Assembly: GCA_963981015.1 (NCBI GenBank)
Contig: CAXCCG010000040.1
Coordinates: forward strand, 1 to 22,223
DNA: 22,223 nt
DNA from: Thiopontia sp013349825
Lineage (GTDB): Bacteria > Pseudomonadota > Gammaproteobacteria > GCF-002020875
Direction: 5' to 3'
The position numbers were made by a program, and so were the translations under genes. The first letter of the stretch is position 1. Every line of letters begins with the position of its first letter. The notes beneath the pieces were generated by a model. The model was not told the DNA's origin. It saw nothing but the letters and a program-made list of their open reading frames with translations, and did no database searches. This document shows positions 6,254-13,789 of this stretch, piece by piece.

Positions 6254-6265
6254 ATTTAATTAAAT
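6254..6265. repeat. 12-bp perfect palindrome upstream of the hipH promoter
   Basis: ATTTAATTAAAT is self-complementary and lies three bases upstream of the -35 hexamer of the promoter at 6268-6295. It could be an operator, but AT-rich palindromes arise easily by chance. Confidence 0.3.
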
Positions 6266-6267
6266 TA

Positions 6268-6295
6268 TTGACAAATAATGAATTAAATCTAAAAT
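6268..6295 (+). promoter_or_regulatory. Sigma70-type promoter of the HipA-like gene
   Basis: TTGACA (6268-6273), a 16-base spacer and TAAAAT (6290-6295, 5 of 6). The predicted start near 6302 gives a leader of about 37 bases to the ATG at 6339. The surrounding sequence is markedly AT-rich. Confidence 0.6.
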
Positions 6296-6338
6296 ATTCA
6301 GGTGTATGTTAGACATTAAATAGGTCGGTAAGCAAGCC

Positions 6339-7673
6339 ATGTCAGATCAAATTATTGAAATCCTACAAAGGGGGCCTGCCTCCTCCAAAGAGTTGCAGAT
6401 TGCTACTGGAATGCTTCAAAGGACAGTGGCAAGGCATCTGACTGCGATGGGTGACCGGATAATCAAGATACCTGCAGGAAGATCTCCGAAGTATGCCCTT
6501 GCTGTGAATGCGTTTGGCAGCGGAGATGATCTTCCATTATTCATTGTTGACCCTTTTGGTAATAACACGTACATTGCCCGTGTTCGTCCATTGGCCCATG
6601 GTGGTTACTATGTACAGCCACTTCCAGGGATGCCTCCGGTTTTGTTGGGGGAGGGAAGAGATGGATTCTATGATGATCTGCCTTACTTCCTACAGGATCT
6701 TGGGCCACAGGGCTTTATTGGGCGGCAGATAGCCGCAGATCTTTCATCTCGGTCTGATTTCTTTCCGCAAGATCCAAAGGACTGGAATATAGAGCACATA
6801 GGGAGGTATTTGGTTTCAAATGGTGATGACCTTCCGGGCAACTTCCAGTTTGGTGAACAGTCGGTAATACGTGTTCGTCATAGGCCGATTGTAAGCACGG
6901 TCGACGATTACCCTGCTTTAGCAGATGAAATAATGAAGGGGGGAGTACCAGGGTCTTCTGCCGGTGGGGAGCAGCCCAAGTTCACTGCATACTGTGGTGA
7001 TCGACTTGCCCACGTTATCGTGAAGTTCTCGCCAAGAGGAGATGAACGGGTAGCCCAGAGGTGGAGAGACATTCTAATCACTGAGCACTATGCGGCTGAG
7101 ATCATCAATGAAAGGCATCCTCTGGCAGCTCAGACGCGGTTGATAGAAGGTGATGGGCGTCTGTTCCTGGAGTCACAAAGATTTGATCGGAACAGAGAAT
7201 TTGGTAGGTACTCTCAGCTTTCGCTGCAGTGTGTTGATGCTGAGTTTGTGGGTAGAGGCCGTGATTGGCACTTGGTCATGCTTGAGCTACTGAAGCAGGA
7301 TCTTGTTAGCTGGAAACATGTATATGATGCGACCTTGCTGTGGATGTTCGGGCGACTGACTAACAATACAGATATGCATTTAGGGAACCTTGCTTTAGGA
7401 ATCGATGGGAATGTGTTCAGATTGTTGCCTGTATTCGATATGTGTTCAATGGGATTTGCGCCCAAGAGTGGCGAAGTTCAAATAATGAAATTTGTCCCTC
7501 CTGCATTGGACTCATTAGCTGTGATTGATCGAGTAGATCCACGAGCGGCATTGGATATGGCAATCCAATTCTGGGATAGGGTGGCTGCTGATGATCGGGT
7601 ATCAGATGAGTTCAAAGAGTTCCTAGGTAATGGAAACCCTGTGGCCCCCTTGATGGAGGGGATTGAAGGGTAG
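6339..7673 (+). CDS. yjjJ: Solo HipA-family kinase-fold protein with N-terminal wHTH (YjjJ/HipH type)
   Basis: A 444-residue protein whose length and domain order match E. coli YjjJ (HipH). Residues 1-55 form a winged helix (EILQRGPASSKELQIATG, TVARHLTAMGDRIIKI). The HipA kinase fold follows: a Gly-rich loop GSSAGGEQPKF at 205-215, the ATP-binding lysine in HVIVKF (K229), LESQRFDR at 278-284, the catalytic segment NNTDMHLGNL at 342-351 (D345, N350) and the metal-binding Asp in PVFDMCS (D367). No HipB-like partner is encoded on either side; the fused wHTH may replace it. Canonical HipA phosphorylates glutamyl-tRNA synthetase. HipH has been reported to act as a genotoxic toxin in E. coli; I cannot tell which applies here. 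Its own promoter and lack of a partner suggest an independent accessory gene in the island. Confidence 0.85.
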   Translation: MSDQIIEILQRGPASSKELQIATGMLQRTVARHLTAMGDRIIKIPAGRSPKYALAVNAFGSGDDLPLFIVDPFGNNTYIARVRPLAHGGYYVQPLPGMPPVLLGEGRDGFYDDLPYFLQDLGPQGFIGRQIAADLSSRSDFFPQDPKDWNIEHIGRYLVSNGDDLPGNFQFGEQSVIRVRHRPIVSTVDDYPALADEIMKGGVPGSSAGGEQPKFTAYCGDRLAHVIVKFSPRGDERVAQRWRDILITEHYAAEIINERHPLAAQTRLIEGDGRLFLESQRFDRNREFGRYSQLSLQCVDAEFVGRGRDWHLVMLELLKQDLVSWKHVYDATLLWMFGRLTNNTDMHLGNLALGIDGNVFRLLPVFDMCSMGFAPKSGEVQIMKFVPPALDSLAVIDRVDPRAALDMAIQFWDRVAADDRVSDEFKEFLGNGNPVAPLMEGIEG

Positions 7674-7846
7674 TAGATCGTCGCTCTAAAGGTGCAGGTC
7701 AGAAAGAGCTCCGTTGGACCTAGGTGAGCGTAATGGTATGCCTCATGCTGTGCTTAATTTTGAAGTTCATGAAAAGCGCAGGCTGTTGTGGTAAGCCGGA
7801 CACTCTGCTTTTTTGGCTAAAACAGATCTGGGTTACAATAAACGCC
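7674..7846 (+). other. Intergenic stretch with possible coding remnant
   Basis: Between the HipA-like and AAA genes, two short plus-strand frames look protein-like but are broken against each other: DRRSKGAGQKELRWT then stop, and LGERNGMPHAVLNFEVHEKR followed by RLLW and a stop. They could be the decayed end of a gene, but I do not recognise the family. No clear promoter for the AAA gene was seen here. Confidence 0.25.
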
Positions 7847-9448
7847 ATGAATAAATTCTTCAACACAGCGGGTCCCATCAGGCCGGATGACCATTACCAT
7901 ATCCCGTCACTGGAACGTATCGATTGGGAAGAGGTAAAGGTGTTGATGGCCTCCAAGAAATATTTTCTGCTCCACGCCCCCCGTCAAACTGGCAAAACCA
8001 GTGCCCTGCTGGAGATGATGGAGACGCTCAACCGTGCAGGGGAGTACAACGCCCTCTACGCCAATATAGAGGGGGCACAGGCCTCTCGCAATGATAAAGA
8101 GACAGGGATCAGCGGGGTATGTAGTGTAATCGCATCCGCCTATAGAACCTGGTTGGGAGATGAGCGTCTCAGAGATTGGTACAATGAAGTGGGGAGAAAG
8201 GTAGAGGTAGATAACAGGCTAACGGCACTGCTTGAGCAACTTGCAGAGCTGAGTGAAAAACCCATAGTCCTGTTTATCGATGAAGCAGACGCCCTGATTG
8301 GAGACACCCTGATTTCTCTGCTACGCCAGATCAGGGCGGGCTACGCCCAGCGCCCGGATCACTTTCCCCAGACCATTGTTCTCTGTGGACTGCGGGATAT
8401 AAAGGACTACCGAATCCACCGCTCCGATGGAGAGATTATCACCGGCGGCTCTGCCTTTAATATCAAATCAGAATCACTGCAGATGGGGAACTTTACCCGG
8501 CAAGAGGTAGAGTCTCTCTACCAGCAACATAGCGAAGAGACCGGGCAGCCCTTCGCCTCGGAGATCTTTGCAGAGCTCTGGGAAGACACCAAAGGGCAAC
8601 CGTGGCTGGTTAATGCACTCGCTTATGAGATGACCTGGAAAGAGAAACCCCTGAGAGATCGTAGTCGCCCCATCACCTTGGAGCACTATCAGGCGGCAAG
8701 AGAGCGGTTAGTGCAATCCCGATCCACCCATCTTGACCAGTTGGCAGATAAACTGAAAGAGCCAAGGGTGCATCGAGTCATCTCCACCCTGCTTGCAGGA
8801 GAGCAAGAGGAGAGTGCCACACTGTACAATGATGACCTCCAATACCTTGCTGATCTGGGGTTAATCACCATAAGACCAAAAATAGCCATCAGCAACCGCA
8901 TCTACCGTGAGATCATCCCCCGAGAGCTTACTTTTAACACCCAGTACACCATAGCCAACCAAGAGCAGCAGTGGTATCTCACCCAAGAGAACAGACTCGA
9001 TATCCCAAAACTCCTGACCGCCTTCCAGCAATTCTTCCGTGAACATGCCGATAGCTGGATAGAAAAATTTGACTACAAAGAGGCGGGTCCCCAGCTACTG
9101 ATTCAGGCCTTCCTCCAGCGCATCATCAATGGTGGTGGAAGAATCAACCGGGAGTACGGCCTGGGGAGGAAAAGAACCGACCTCTCGATAGAGTGGCCAA
9201 TAGACCCGGATCAAGGCTACTTCGGAGAGGTACAACGGGTCATCATAGAGCTAAAGATCCTCCATAACAGCCTCGATACTACAATTGAAAAGGGTGTAGA
9301 GCAGAGCGTTGAGTATGCAGACAGCTACAACGCAGCAGAGGTCCACCTCATCATCTTCAACCGTAATCCGGAGATCAGATGGGATGATGAAATCTGGTCC
9401 AGACAGATCAGCTATCAACAGCGAGAGGTAGGGGTATGGGGGTGTTGA
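7847..9448 (+). CDS. AAA-like ATPase fused to PD-(D/E)xK nuclease domain
   Basis: 533 residues from the ATG at 7847; an in-frame extension to 7724 is rejected because it has a Cys- and Met-rich sequence unlike the family and no conserved features. The ATPase has Walker A APRQTGKT at 44-51, Walker B PIVLFIDEAD at 139-148, and a sensor-like stretch TIVLCGLRDIKDY. A winged-helix-like part (LYNDDLQYLADLGLITIRP) follows near 326-344. The C-terminal domain (about 400-533) carries RTDLSIEW (D445), VIIELKI (E468, K470) and a QSVEY motif, the core of a PD-(D/E)xK nuclease. Proteins of this design are frequent in filamentous sulfur bacteria and cyanobacteria, often in many copies, without a known role. 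A defence or mobile-element function is a guess. Confidence 0.75.
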   Translation: MNKFFNTAGPIRPDDHYHIPSLERIDWEEVKVLMASKKYFLLHAPRQTGKTSALLEMMETLNRAGEYNALYANIEGAQASRNDKETGISGVCSVIASAYRTWLGDERLRDWYNEVGRKVEVDNRLTALLEQLAELSEKPIVLFIDEADALIGDTLISLLRQIRAGYAQRPDHFPQTIVLCGLRDIKDYRIHRSDGEIITGGSAFNIKSESLQMGNFTRQEVESLYQQHSEETGQPFASEIFAELWEDTKGQPWLVNALAYEMTWKEKPLRDRSRPITLEHYQAARERLVQSRSTHLDQLADKLKEPRVHRVISTLLAGEQEESATLYNDDLQYLADLGLITIRPKIAISNRIYREIIPRELTFNTQYTIANQEQQWYLTQENRLDIPKLLTAFQQFFREHADSWIEKFDYKEAGPQLLIQAFLQRIINGGGRINREYGLGRKRTDLSIEWPIDPDQGYFGEVQRVIIELKILHNSLDTTIEKGVEQSVEYADSYNAAEVHLIIFNRNPEIRWDDEIWSRQISYQQREVGVWGC

Positions 9449-9547
9449 TCGGAGCCCTATGATGGACTCAAATTAAGGCAGGTGATTGAATAGGTATGAC
9501 ATAACAATAGATGAAGCCTCTGAAGAATTTGCTGAATATTGGAATGC

Positions 9548-10813
9548 TTATTTCATCGACTCGATAGAGTGTTCGATCAGTGAGCTTGCAGATTGACTGT
9601 GGTCAGGGAAAGAGGCTGATCCGATCTGGGTAGTGACTTTAAGGGTTTCAGTATTGCTGCTTATTTCAAGCTGATTGATGGCTGTGTGCAGGTTAGAGAC
9701 CATCTTGTGGGCATCTTTTGCAGATGTTTCGGGTAAGATAATTGCAAAGTGATCATTGCTGAAGCGGGAAGCCCAGTCTGTGGGGCGAATTATAGTTTCG
9801 ATACTGCCAGAAACGGCAGTTAGTACCTCTTTCTCTGTGGCTTTACCGTATTGATCCAGGATGGGGTTGAGGCCATTAATCTTGATCATGATTATTGATA
9901 GGTCACGGAGAAAGTGAGCCGCTCTATTGAACTCATTATCAAGGATTTCACTAATGGTTTTGCGGTTGAGTAGCTTCGTTGCGAGATCATTCCGTGAAAG
10001 CTGTATCAGCTCATCGGTATTGTTGCGGATGGTCTGGTCTTGTGTTTTCTTAATGGACTCCATTTCAAGCCAATGGAGTCGGATCTTTTCCAGGAATAGC
10101 CAGGCCAAGATCACGGAGATAACAAAGATGCTGAGATGCTTAATTATTTCTCGGTTAATCAGTTTATGGACGTGACCAAAGATCTGATCAGATTTCAGGG
10201 TAACACTGATGCCCCCCCGGATTTCGCCAATTTCATACCCCTGTCGTATATGGCATTGGAGGCAAGGCTTTTTAACGAAAAGAGGTGCCATATACCGGAA
10301 GACATCTGAAGAGTCACTTGTGACCCTCTCATATATTTCATGATTGCCACGTTCGAAGCTCTCTAATGCATGTTGTTCCCACTTATCAGCCCTGTTTTCA
10401 GGGCGAAGTGGTTCCAGGCTGGTGATGTGAAATTGAATGCCACTCTCTGGCTTGATTAATTCCGCCAGTTGTCGTGTCATATAGGCTGGATTAACCATCG
10501 TCAGAGAAATACCGGTTTTTGTAATGACATCCCTGTTGTAGATTTCGAGGTAAGGATTAGGTGGAGTCTTTTCAGTCTCTGGCACATAGACAGTGCGGTG
10601 TCGTGCATTCCATAAACGTGTAAGCTCTACAAACTGGAAAATGTTTCGTGCACTCGTTGTTGCTTGATCTGTGTGATCATCATGGATCATATAGATGTTT
10701 GATAGAAGTGAGTAACCGATAACACCTGCCCATAGAAGGAGGGGGACCAGCCATAGCTTGCGGTTGAGAAGAAGCTGAATGGAGAAGGGGTTTATGTGAA
10801 CTTGATTGCTCAT
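9548..10813 (-). CDS. Membrane c-type haem sensor with degenerate GGDEF domain
   Basis: A 421-residue protein. A transmembrane helix (about 19-39) is followed by a periplasmic domain of the Tll0287/DUF3365 type with a haem c motif CLQCH at 184-188 near its end, a second membrane helix (about 224-242), a short linker, and a GGDEF-like cytoplasmic domain. In that domain the signature GGDEF is replaced by SNDHF (352-356), the first metal-site Asp is replaced in IMIKING, and the second metal-site region reads ATEKEV. Cyclase activity is therefore very unlikely. It may act as a redox or ligand sensor that works through the domain as a binding or dimerisation module. It ends soon after SASFPDH and IEHSIESMK, a little short of a full GGDEF domain. 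It stands alone on the minus strand between two unrelated units. Confidence 0.8.
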   Translation of the reverse strand: MSNQVHINPFSIQLLLNRKLWLVPLLLWAGVIGYSLLSNIYMIHDDHTDQATTSARNIFQFVELTRLWNARHRTVYVPETEKTPPNPYLEIYNRDVITKTGISLTMVNPAYMTRQLAELIKPESGIQFHITSLEPLRPENRADKWEQHALESFERGNHEIYERVTSDSSDVFRYMAPLFVKKPCLQCHIRQGYEIGEIRGGISVTLKSDQIFGHVHKLINREIIKHLSIFVISVILAWLFLEKIRLHWLEMESIKKTQDQTIRNNTDELIQLSRNDLATKLLNRKTISEILDNEFNRAAHFLRDLSIIMIKINGLNPILDQYGKATEKEVLTAVSGSIETIIRPTDWASRFSNDHFAIILPETSAKDAHKMVSNLHTAINQLEISSNTETLKVTTQIGSASFPDHSQSASSLIEHSIESMK

Positions 10814-11019
10814 GATTCAGTCTATAGTACCTTTTAATGCTGTATGGCTCCAATATACCCGGTATAGGTGCCCCCTGAGCAGCCTCCTCTTATTGGCAAA
10901 CCAGAACAGTTACTCTTCAGGTAGGTTAAACATTACTTTGCTGTGCTGTCTTCCATAGAGTATAGGTGTTTGTACCAGCTTGACAAGGTCCTCTATTTTC
11001 AAATATTTGGTGACAGTTC

Positions 11020-11559
11020 TTACTCTTTCCAGCACTCCAGGTTTATGGTGGCGTTCAGCTCTCCATCCGATATCCAGATCTCTCCATCTTGAATCGTTAC
11101 CTGTAGCGTCATACTCTTATGAGCCAGTATAGACAGTTCATCACGCTGATGGGGCGGGAGGTTGTAGATGTGCAGGTTACCGATGGTGGCCAACTTGCCG
11201 GACATCTTTTTCCACCAAATTTCAGCACTGTGACCACTGTAGAGGTAGAGGTAGACCTCTTTGCCTCTGCCGCATGCCTGGCGGATACGCTTTTCATCGG
11301 GCTGCCCCAATTCAATCCATAGCTCTATTTCACCACTTAGGGATCGTAGCCAGAGGTCCGGTTCATTGTCGGTACTGATTCCCTTGGTAAATTGTAGAGA
11401 TTCATCGGCATGCCGAATAAATGTCAGCAGCCGGACCATCATACGATCTTCATTTTCAGAGGGGTGACGGGCGATCGTAAGCTGATGGTCATTATAGTAG
11501 TTGTGATCCATATCTGAGATCTGTACTTCTGCTTTATAGATAGATGCCTTGAGTGCCAT
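11020..11559 (-). CDS. yaeQ: YaeQ family protein
   Basis: 179 residues starting at MALKASIYKAE (ATG at 11559, with AGAG about 6 bases upstream). A longer frame to 11694 exists but overlaps the preceding gene and lacks family similarity, so it is rejected. Family landmarks include ISDMDHNYYNDHQLTIARHP, EDRMMVRLLTF, FTKGISTDNEPDLW, LWIELGQPDEKRIRQACGR and IQDGEIWISDG. YaeQ adopts a PD-(D/E)xK-like fold (the EPDLW...ELWIELGQPDEKR region) and has been described as a suppressor of rfaH defects; its biochemical role is not settled. It is the last gene of a four-gene minus-strand unit led by an H-NS-like gene; the gap to the preceding gene is 38 bases. Confidence 0.9.
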   Translation of the reverse strand: MALKASIYKAEVQISDMDHNYYNDHQLTIARHPSENEDRMMVRLLTFIRHADESLQFTKGISTDNEPDLWLRSLSGEIELWIELGQPDEKRIRQACGRGKEVYLYLYSGHSAEIWWKKMSGKLATIGNLHIYNLPPHQRDELSILAHKSMTLQVTIQDGEIWISDGELNATINLECWKE

Positions 11560-11597
11560 AGTATTCTCTTGAGGGTTTATGAAGCAAAAGTAAGCAA

Positions 11598-11951
11598 TTA
11601 CTCTTTCGGTTTCAGAAGTGTATCCCAGCAGATAATTGTGCAACCACCTTGAGTTTGTCGGTCTCGCCCCTCTGTGATACAAGAGGCATTGCACAGGTTA
11701 TAAGGGTTACACTGATCTCTGTTGTTTATAGAATCTAACCACTGTTGCTGTTCAGTGTTGAGTGATACATACCAAGCAACCGGCAGGTTACAGGAGCCTT
11801 GTTCTACCAATCTTGTCCGTTCAGCCTGAGCCGGGTCCGGTAGAAAGGTTTCAATAGGGGCGTAGTGTCTATCAATATACAGAACGCCCCCATAGGGAAA
11901 CAAGAATGACAGCAGGGTGACAGAAAAAACCCAGATCGCTCTCGTGATCAT
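11598..11951 (-). CDS. Hypothetical membrane-anchored Cys-rich protein
   Basis: 117 residues with an N-terminal hydrophobic helix (ITRAIWVFSVTLLSFLFPYG, about residues 2-21) that is either a signal peptide or an anchor. The remainder is hydrophilic and holds six cysteines (in GSCNL, DQCNP, NLCNASC, GGCTIIC). An even number in an exported domain suggests disulfide bonds. The ATG overlaps the stop of the upstream gene by four bases, so the two are co-translated. I do not recognise the family. Its place between an unknown protein and yaeQ gives no firm functional clue. Confidence 0.6.
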   Translation of the reverse strand: MITRAIWVFSVTLLSFLFPYGGVLYIDRHYAPIETFLPDPAQAERTRLVEQGSCNLPVAWYVSLNTEQQQWLDSINNRDQCNPYNLCNASCITEGRDRQTQGGCTIICWDTLLKPKE

Positions 11952-12469
11952 GGTAAATCAATCGCGACTTCTTCACCGGTCATCTTATTGAGATATATCT
12001 CCTGACCATCCTCCTGTCTAAGAAATTGCAGATACTTTCGGGTCTGGTCAGTGTGCTCAATAGAAAGATTCTGGCTGAGAGAATCTTCATACCTCCAGCC
12101 TTGCGGTGTAATCAGCTCAACAATACGACTGTTGATTAAGCGGCAGGATGCAACATCGGCATTATCTAAATCGATTTTGGTACGACCAAACTCAATCCAG
12201 TCACAAGGAGTCGTAGGACCACTTTCCTGATCGACAACAACGAGATCAATTGTCTTTTTGTCCTGAAGAAAAATCAATCCATGATGTTCCAACAGCGCAA
12301 TATATTCTTCGACCTCAGTGGGTGAGTTAAAACCAATACGAATCAGCTCATTGTCACCACAGAGGGTCTCATTTGGGACAGTCTCTAAAAATGATTCAAT
12401 TGAATCAAATCCACATTGAAGTGCCTTAACCCGTATTACAACCGAGATGGCCTCAATCAGCACCGCCAT
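11948..12469 (-). CDS. Hypothetical protein, co-operonic with H-NS-like gene
   Basis: A 173-residue soluble alpha-beta protein without signal peptide or membrane helix. It begins MAVLIEAISVVIRVKALQCG, contains VEEYIALLEHHGLIFLQD and CDWIEFGRTKIDLDNADVAS, and ends with a segment (QEIYLNKMTGEEVAIDLP) rather like a WW or SH3-type hairpin. The start is five bases from the stop of the H-NS-like gene and its end overlaps the next gene by four bases. I do not recognise the family, so no function is assigned; the tight spacing indicates one transcript with both neighbours. Confidence 0.65.
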   Translation of the reverse strand: MAVLIEAISVVIRVKALQCGFDSIESFLETVPNETLCGDNELIRIGFNSPTEVEEYIALLEHHGLIFLQDKKTIDLVVVDQESGPTTPCDWIEFGRTKIDLDNADVASCRLINSRIVELITPQGWRYEDSLSQNLSIEHTDQTRKYLQFLRQEDGQEIYLNKMTGEEVAIDLP

Positions 12470-12474
12470 TGGAG

Positions 12475-12822
12475 TTACTGATTCGCAATCTTCAGTGCAT
12501 CACGCCCATTGTGTTTGGCTTCAGCTTCAGTCACCCATAGAGGTGTACGACCACGACCTGTCCAGGTTTGTTGGTGGTTGTCAGGGTTACGGTAAACAGG
12601 AGCTACTTTAGCGCGTACCTTCTTCTTCGCGGCACGTCCCTTGGTCTTTGTTGTTGCTGCAAGCTTCTTAACGGTATCAGAGCCATATTTCCTGGACAGG
12701 GCTGCCAGCTCTTTCTCGATCTTGGCGTTGATATCATTTTCAGTTTTTCTGCGTTGTACTTCCGCACTGACCTCTTTAAGAAGTGAATCCAGTTTCTTGT
12801 CAGTCATTTTCTTTACGTTCAT
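12475..12822 (-). CDS. H-NS family nucleoid-associated protein
   Basis: 115 residues in the standard H-NS layout. A charged coiled-coil oligomerisation region (about 5-50, DKKLDSLLKEVSAEVQRR) is followed by a lysine/alanine-rich linker (GRAAKKKVRAKVAP). The DNA-binding end contains YRNPDNHQQTWTGRGRTPLW, with the GRGR core that inserts into the minor groove of AT-rich DNA. This is the BpH3/HvrA-type variant (TWTGRGRxPxW) rather than enteric H-NS. It would silence AT-rich acquired DNA such as the nearby island. It leads a four-gene unit with two unknown genes and yaeQ. A perfect inverted repeat 45 bases upstream may be a control site. Confidence 0.85.
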   Translation of the reverse strand: MNVKKMTDKKLDSLLKEVSAEVQRRKTENDINAKIEKELAALSRKYGSDTVKKLAATTKTKGRAAKKKVRAKVAPVYRNPDNHQQTWTGRGRTPLWVTEAEAKHNGRDALKIANQ

Positions 12823-12866
12823 GGGCTACCTTTAATGGGTTGTTTAAAATTACCAGCGTTACACAG

Positions 12867-12890
12867 ATGAATACATTATGAAGTATTCAT
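12867..12890. repeat. Perfect 8-bp inverted repeat upstream of the H-NS-like gene
   Basis: ATGAATAC and GTATTCAT are exact reverse complements separated by 8 bases. It lies 45 bases upstream of the start codon of the H-NS-like gene, where an operator would sit. Confidence 0.4.
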
Positions 12891-13264
12891 AAGGAGATGT
12901 TTCGCGGAACAGGGTAATTGTACTGGATAAGTACCCCTGTAACACCCTCAACGACAACCAATAAGGTCATTTGAGTGGTTTGGCAGTGAATGAGAGTTGC
13001 TTGATAAGAGACCAAGAGCAAGACTTTTGAAGCAGTTGTTCTGACTACAGAGGATAACGGTCTGCCTTCAATGAAGTGGTGCCCCTCTCCACCAAAGTGA
13101 TTTTTCAATCTCCTCCTCCAGTGGTGGGGCGCGGGCGATTATAAAGAGTTATCGAGAGGGCATCAATTGATGAAATGTTATAAAAAAATATAATTGTCTA
13201 TAACACTTGTCCGATTCCAATGGACTGTTTCATCTTGCCAAACCAATAGCCGCTACAAAATCAA

Positions 13265-13278
13265 TTGATTGTAGTCAA
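13265..13278 (+). promoter_or_regulatory. Near-consensus FNR/DNR-type box
   Basis: TTGAT-TGTA-GTCAA matches 9 of the 10 conserved positions of the FNR/DNR box. A CAGATT hexamer at 13303-13308 is centred 34 bp downstream. Both the hexamer and the distance are identical to those after the perfect box at 1747-1760. It probably controls the two bacteriohemerythrin genes that follow. Confidence 0.5.
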
Positions 13279-13367
13279 TTTGAAAAATCTGTTTACCCAG
13301 AACAGATTGCGTAGCTGGTTCCAATCAGGCACTATGGTTGGATAATTCACATGCAAGAGGTGTGGTT

Positions 13368-13760
13368 ATGGAAAGAATCCTGTGGGATGCCAAGAAATTC
13401 AGTGTTGGTTATACGTTGATGGATGCTCAGCATCAGCAAATTGTTGAGATGATTAATGGGTTGATTGACCTGTCCGAAACAGAGTTTACAGTCCAGGAAG
13501 CGCTACACGCTTACGTCAAGATCTCTCAGCTTGTGGTTAAGCACTTTGGTGCAGAAGAGGCAATTTTACGCCTAGAGGGGACGGACTTTCTGGAAGAGCA
13601 TACCAAGTCACATGACCTGTTCTCTGATCAGCTTGCCGACAGATTAGCGCATTGCAATGGACTCGGCCTTGAGGATAGTATCAAATTTCTTGCGAACTGG
13701 TGGGTAGCTCATATCCTGAATGAGGATATGAAGTATAAGCCACTTTTTACGGATATTTAA
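13368..13760 (+). CDS. Bacteriohemerythrin
   Basis: 130 residues from the ATG at 13368, preceded by GAGGTG at suitable spacing; an upstream in-frame ATG at 13338 is less likely. All seven diiron ligands of bacteriohemerythrin are in place: H22 (DAQHQQ), H59 and E63 (VKHFGAEEA), H78 and H82 (HTKSH), H115 and D120 (WWVAHILNED). It starts with the family's xILWDxxFSVGxxxMDxQH pattern. The protein reversibly binds O2 and could deliver or buffer oxygen for microaerobic enzymes, or sense it. It is followed after 29 bases by a second gene of the same family, and both lie behind an FNR-type box. Confidence 0.9.
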   Translation: MERILWDAKKFSVGYTLMDAQHQQIVEMINGLIDLSETEFTVQEALHAYVKISQLVVKHFGAEEAILRLEGTDFLEEHTKSHDLFSDQLADRLAHCNGLGLEDSIKFLANWWVAHILNEDMKYKPLFTDI

Positions 13761-13789
13761 TCACAGCGATCACACCAGGAGACGAGTTT

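Larger units (their letters stand above)
12823..13367. other. Gene-free stretch between H-NS-like and hemerythrin genes
   Basis: I see no convincing gene in these 545 bases. A 73-codon minus-strand frame (12887-13108) has no ribosome-binding site and no recognisable motif. The stretch holds the upstream region of the H-NS-like gene with an inverted repeat, two copies of the palindrome ATCAATTGAT (13162-13171 and 13260-13269), and an FNR-type box ahead of the bacteriohemerythrins. Confidence 0.5.

Noticed and set aside
9495..9595. Short plus-strand frame reading IDEASEEFAEYWNAYF between the AAA and haem-sensor genes
   Set aside because: It overlaps the 3' end of the well-supported haem-sensor gene on the other strand and has no ribosome-binding site or family similarity that I can name.
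11560..11694. 45-residue N-terminal extension of YaeQ
   Set aside because: It overlaps the upstream gene, and the family start MALKASIYKAE with a ribosome-binding site is at 11559.
12887..13108. Minus-strand frame of 73 codons in the intergenic stretch
   Set aside because: No ribosome-binding site, no recognisable motif, and composition typical of chance translation.
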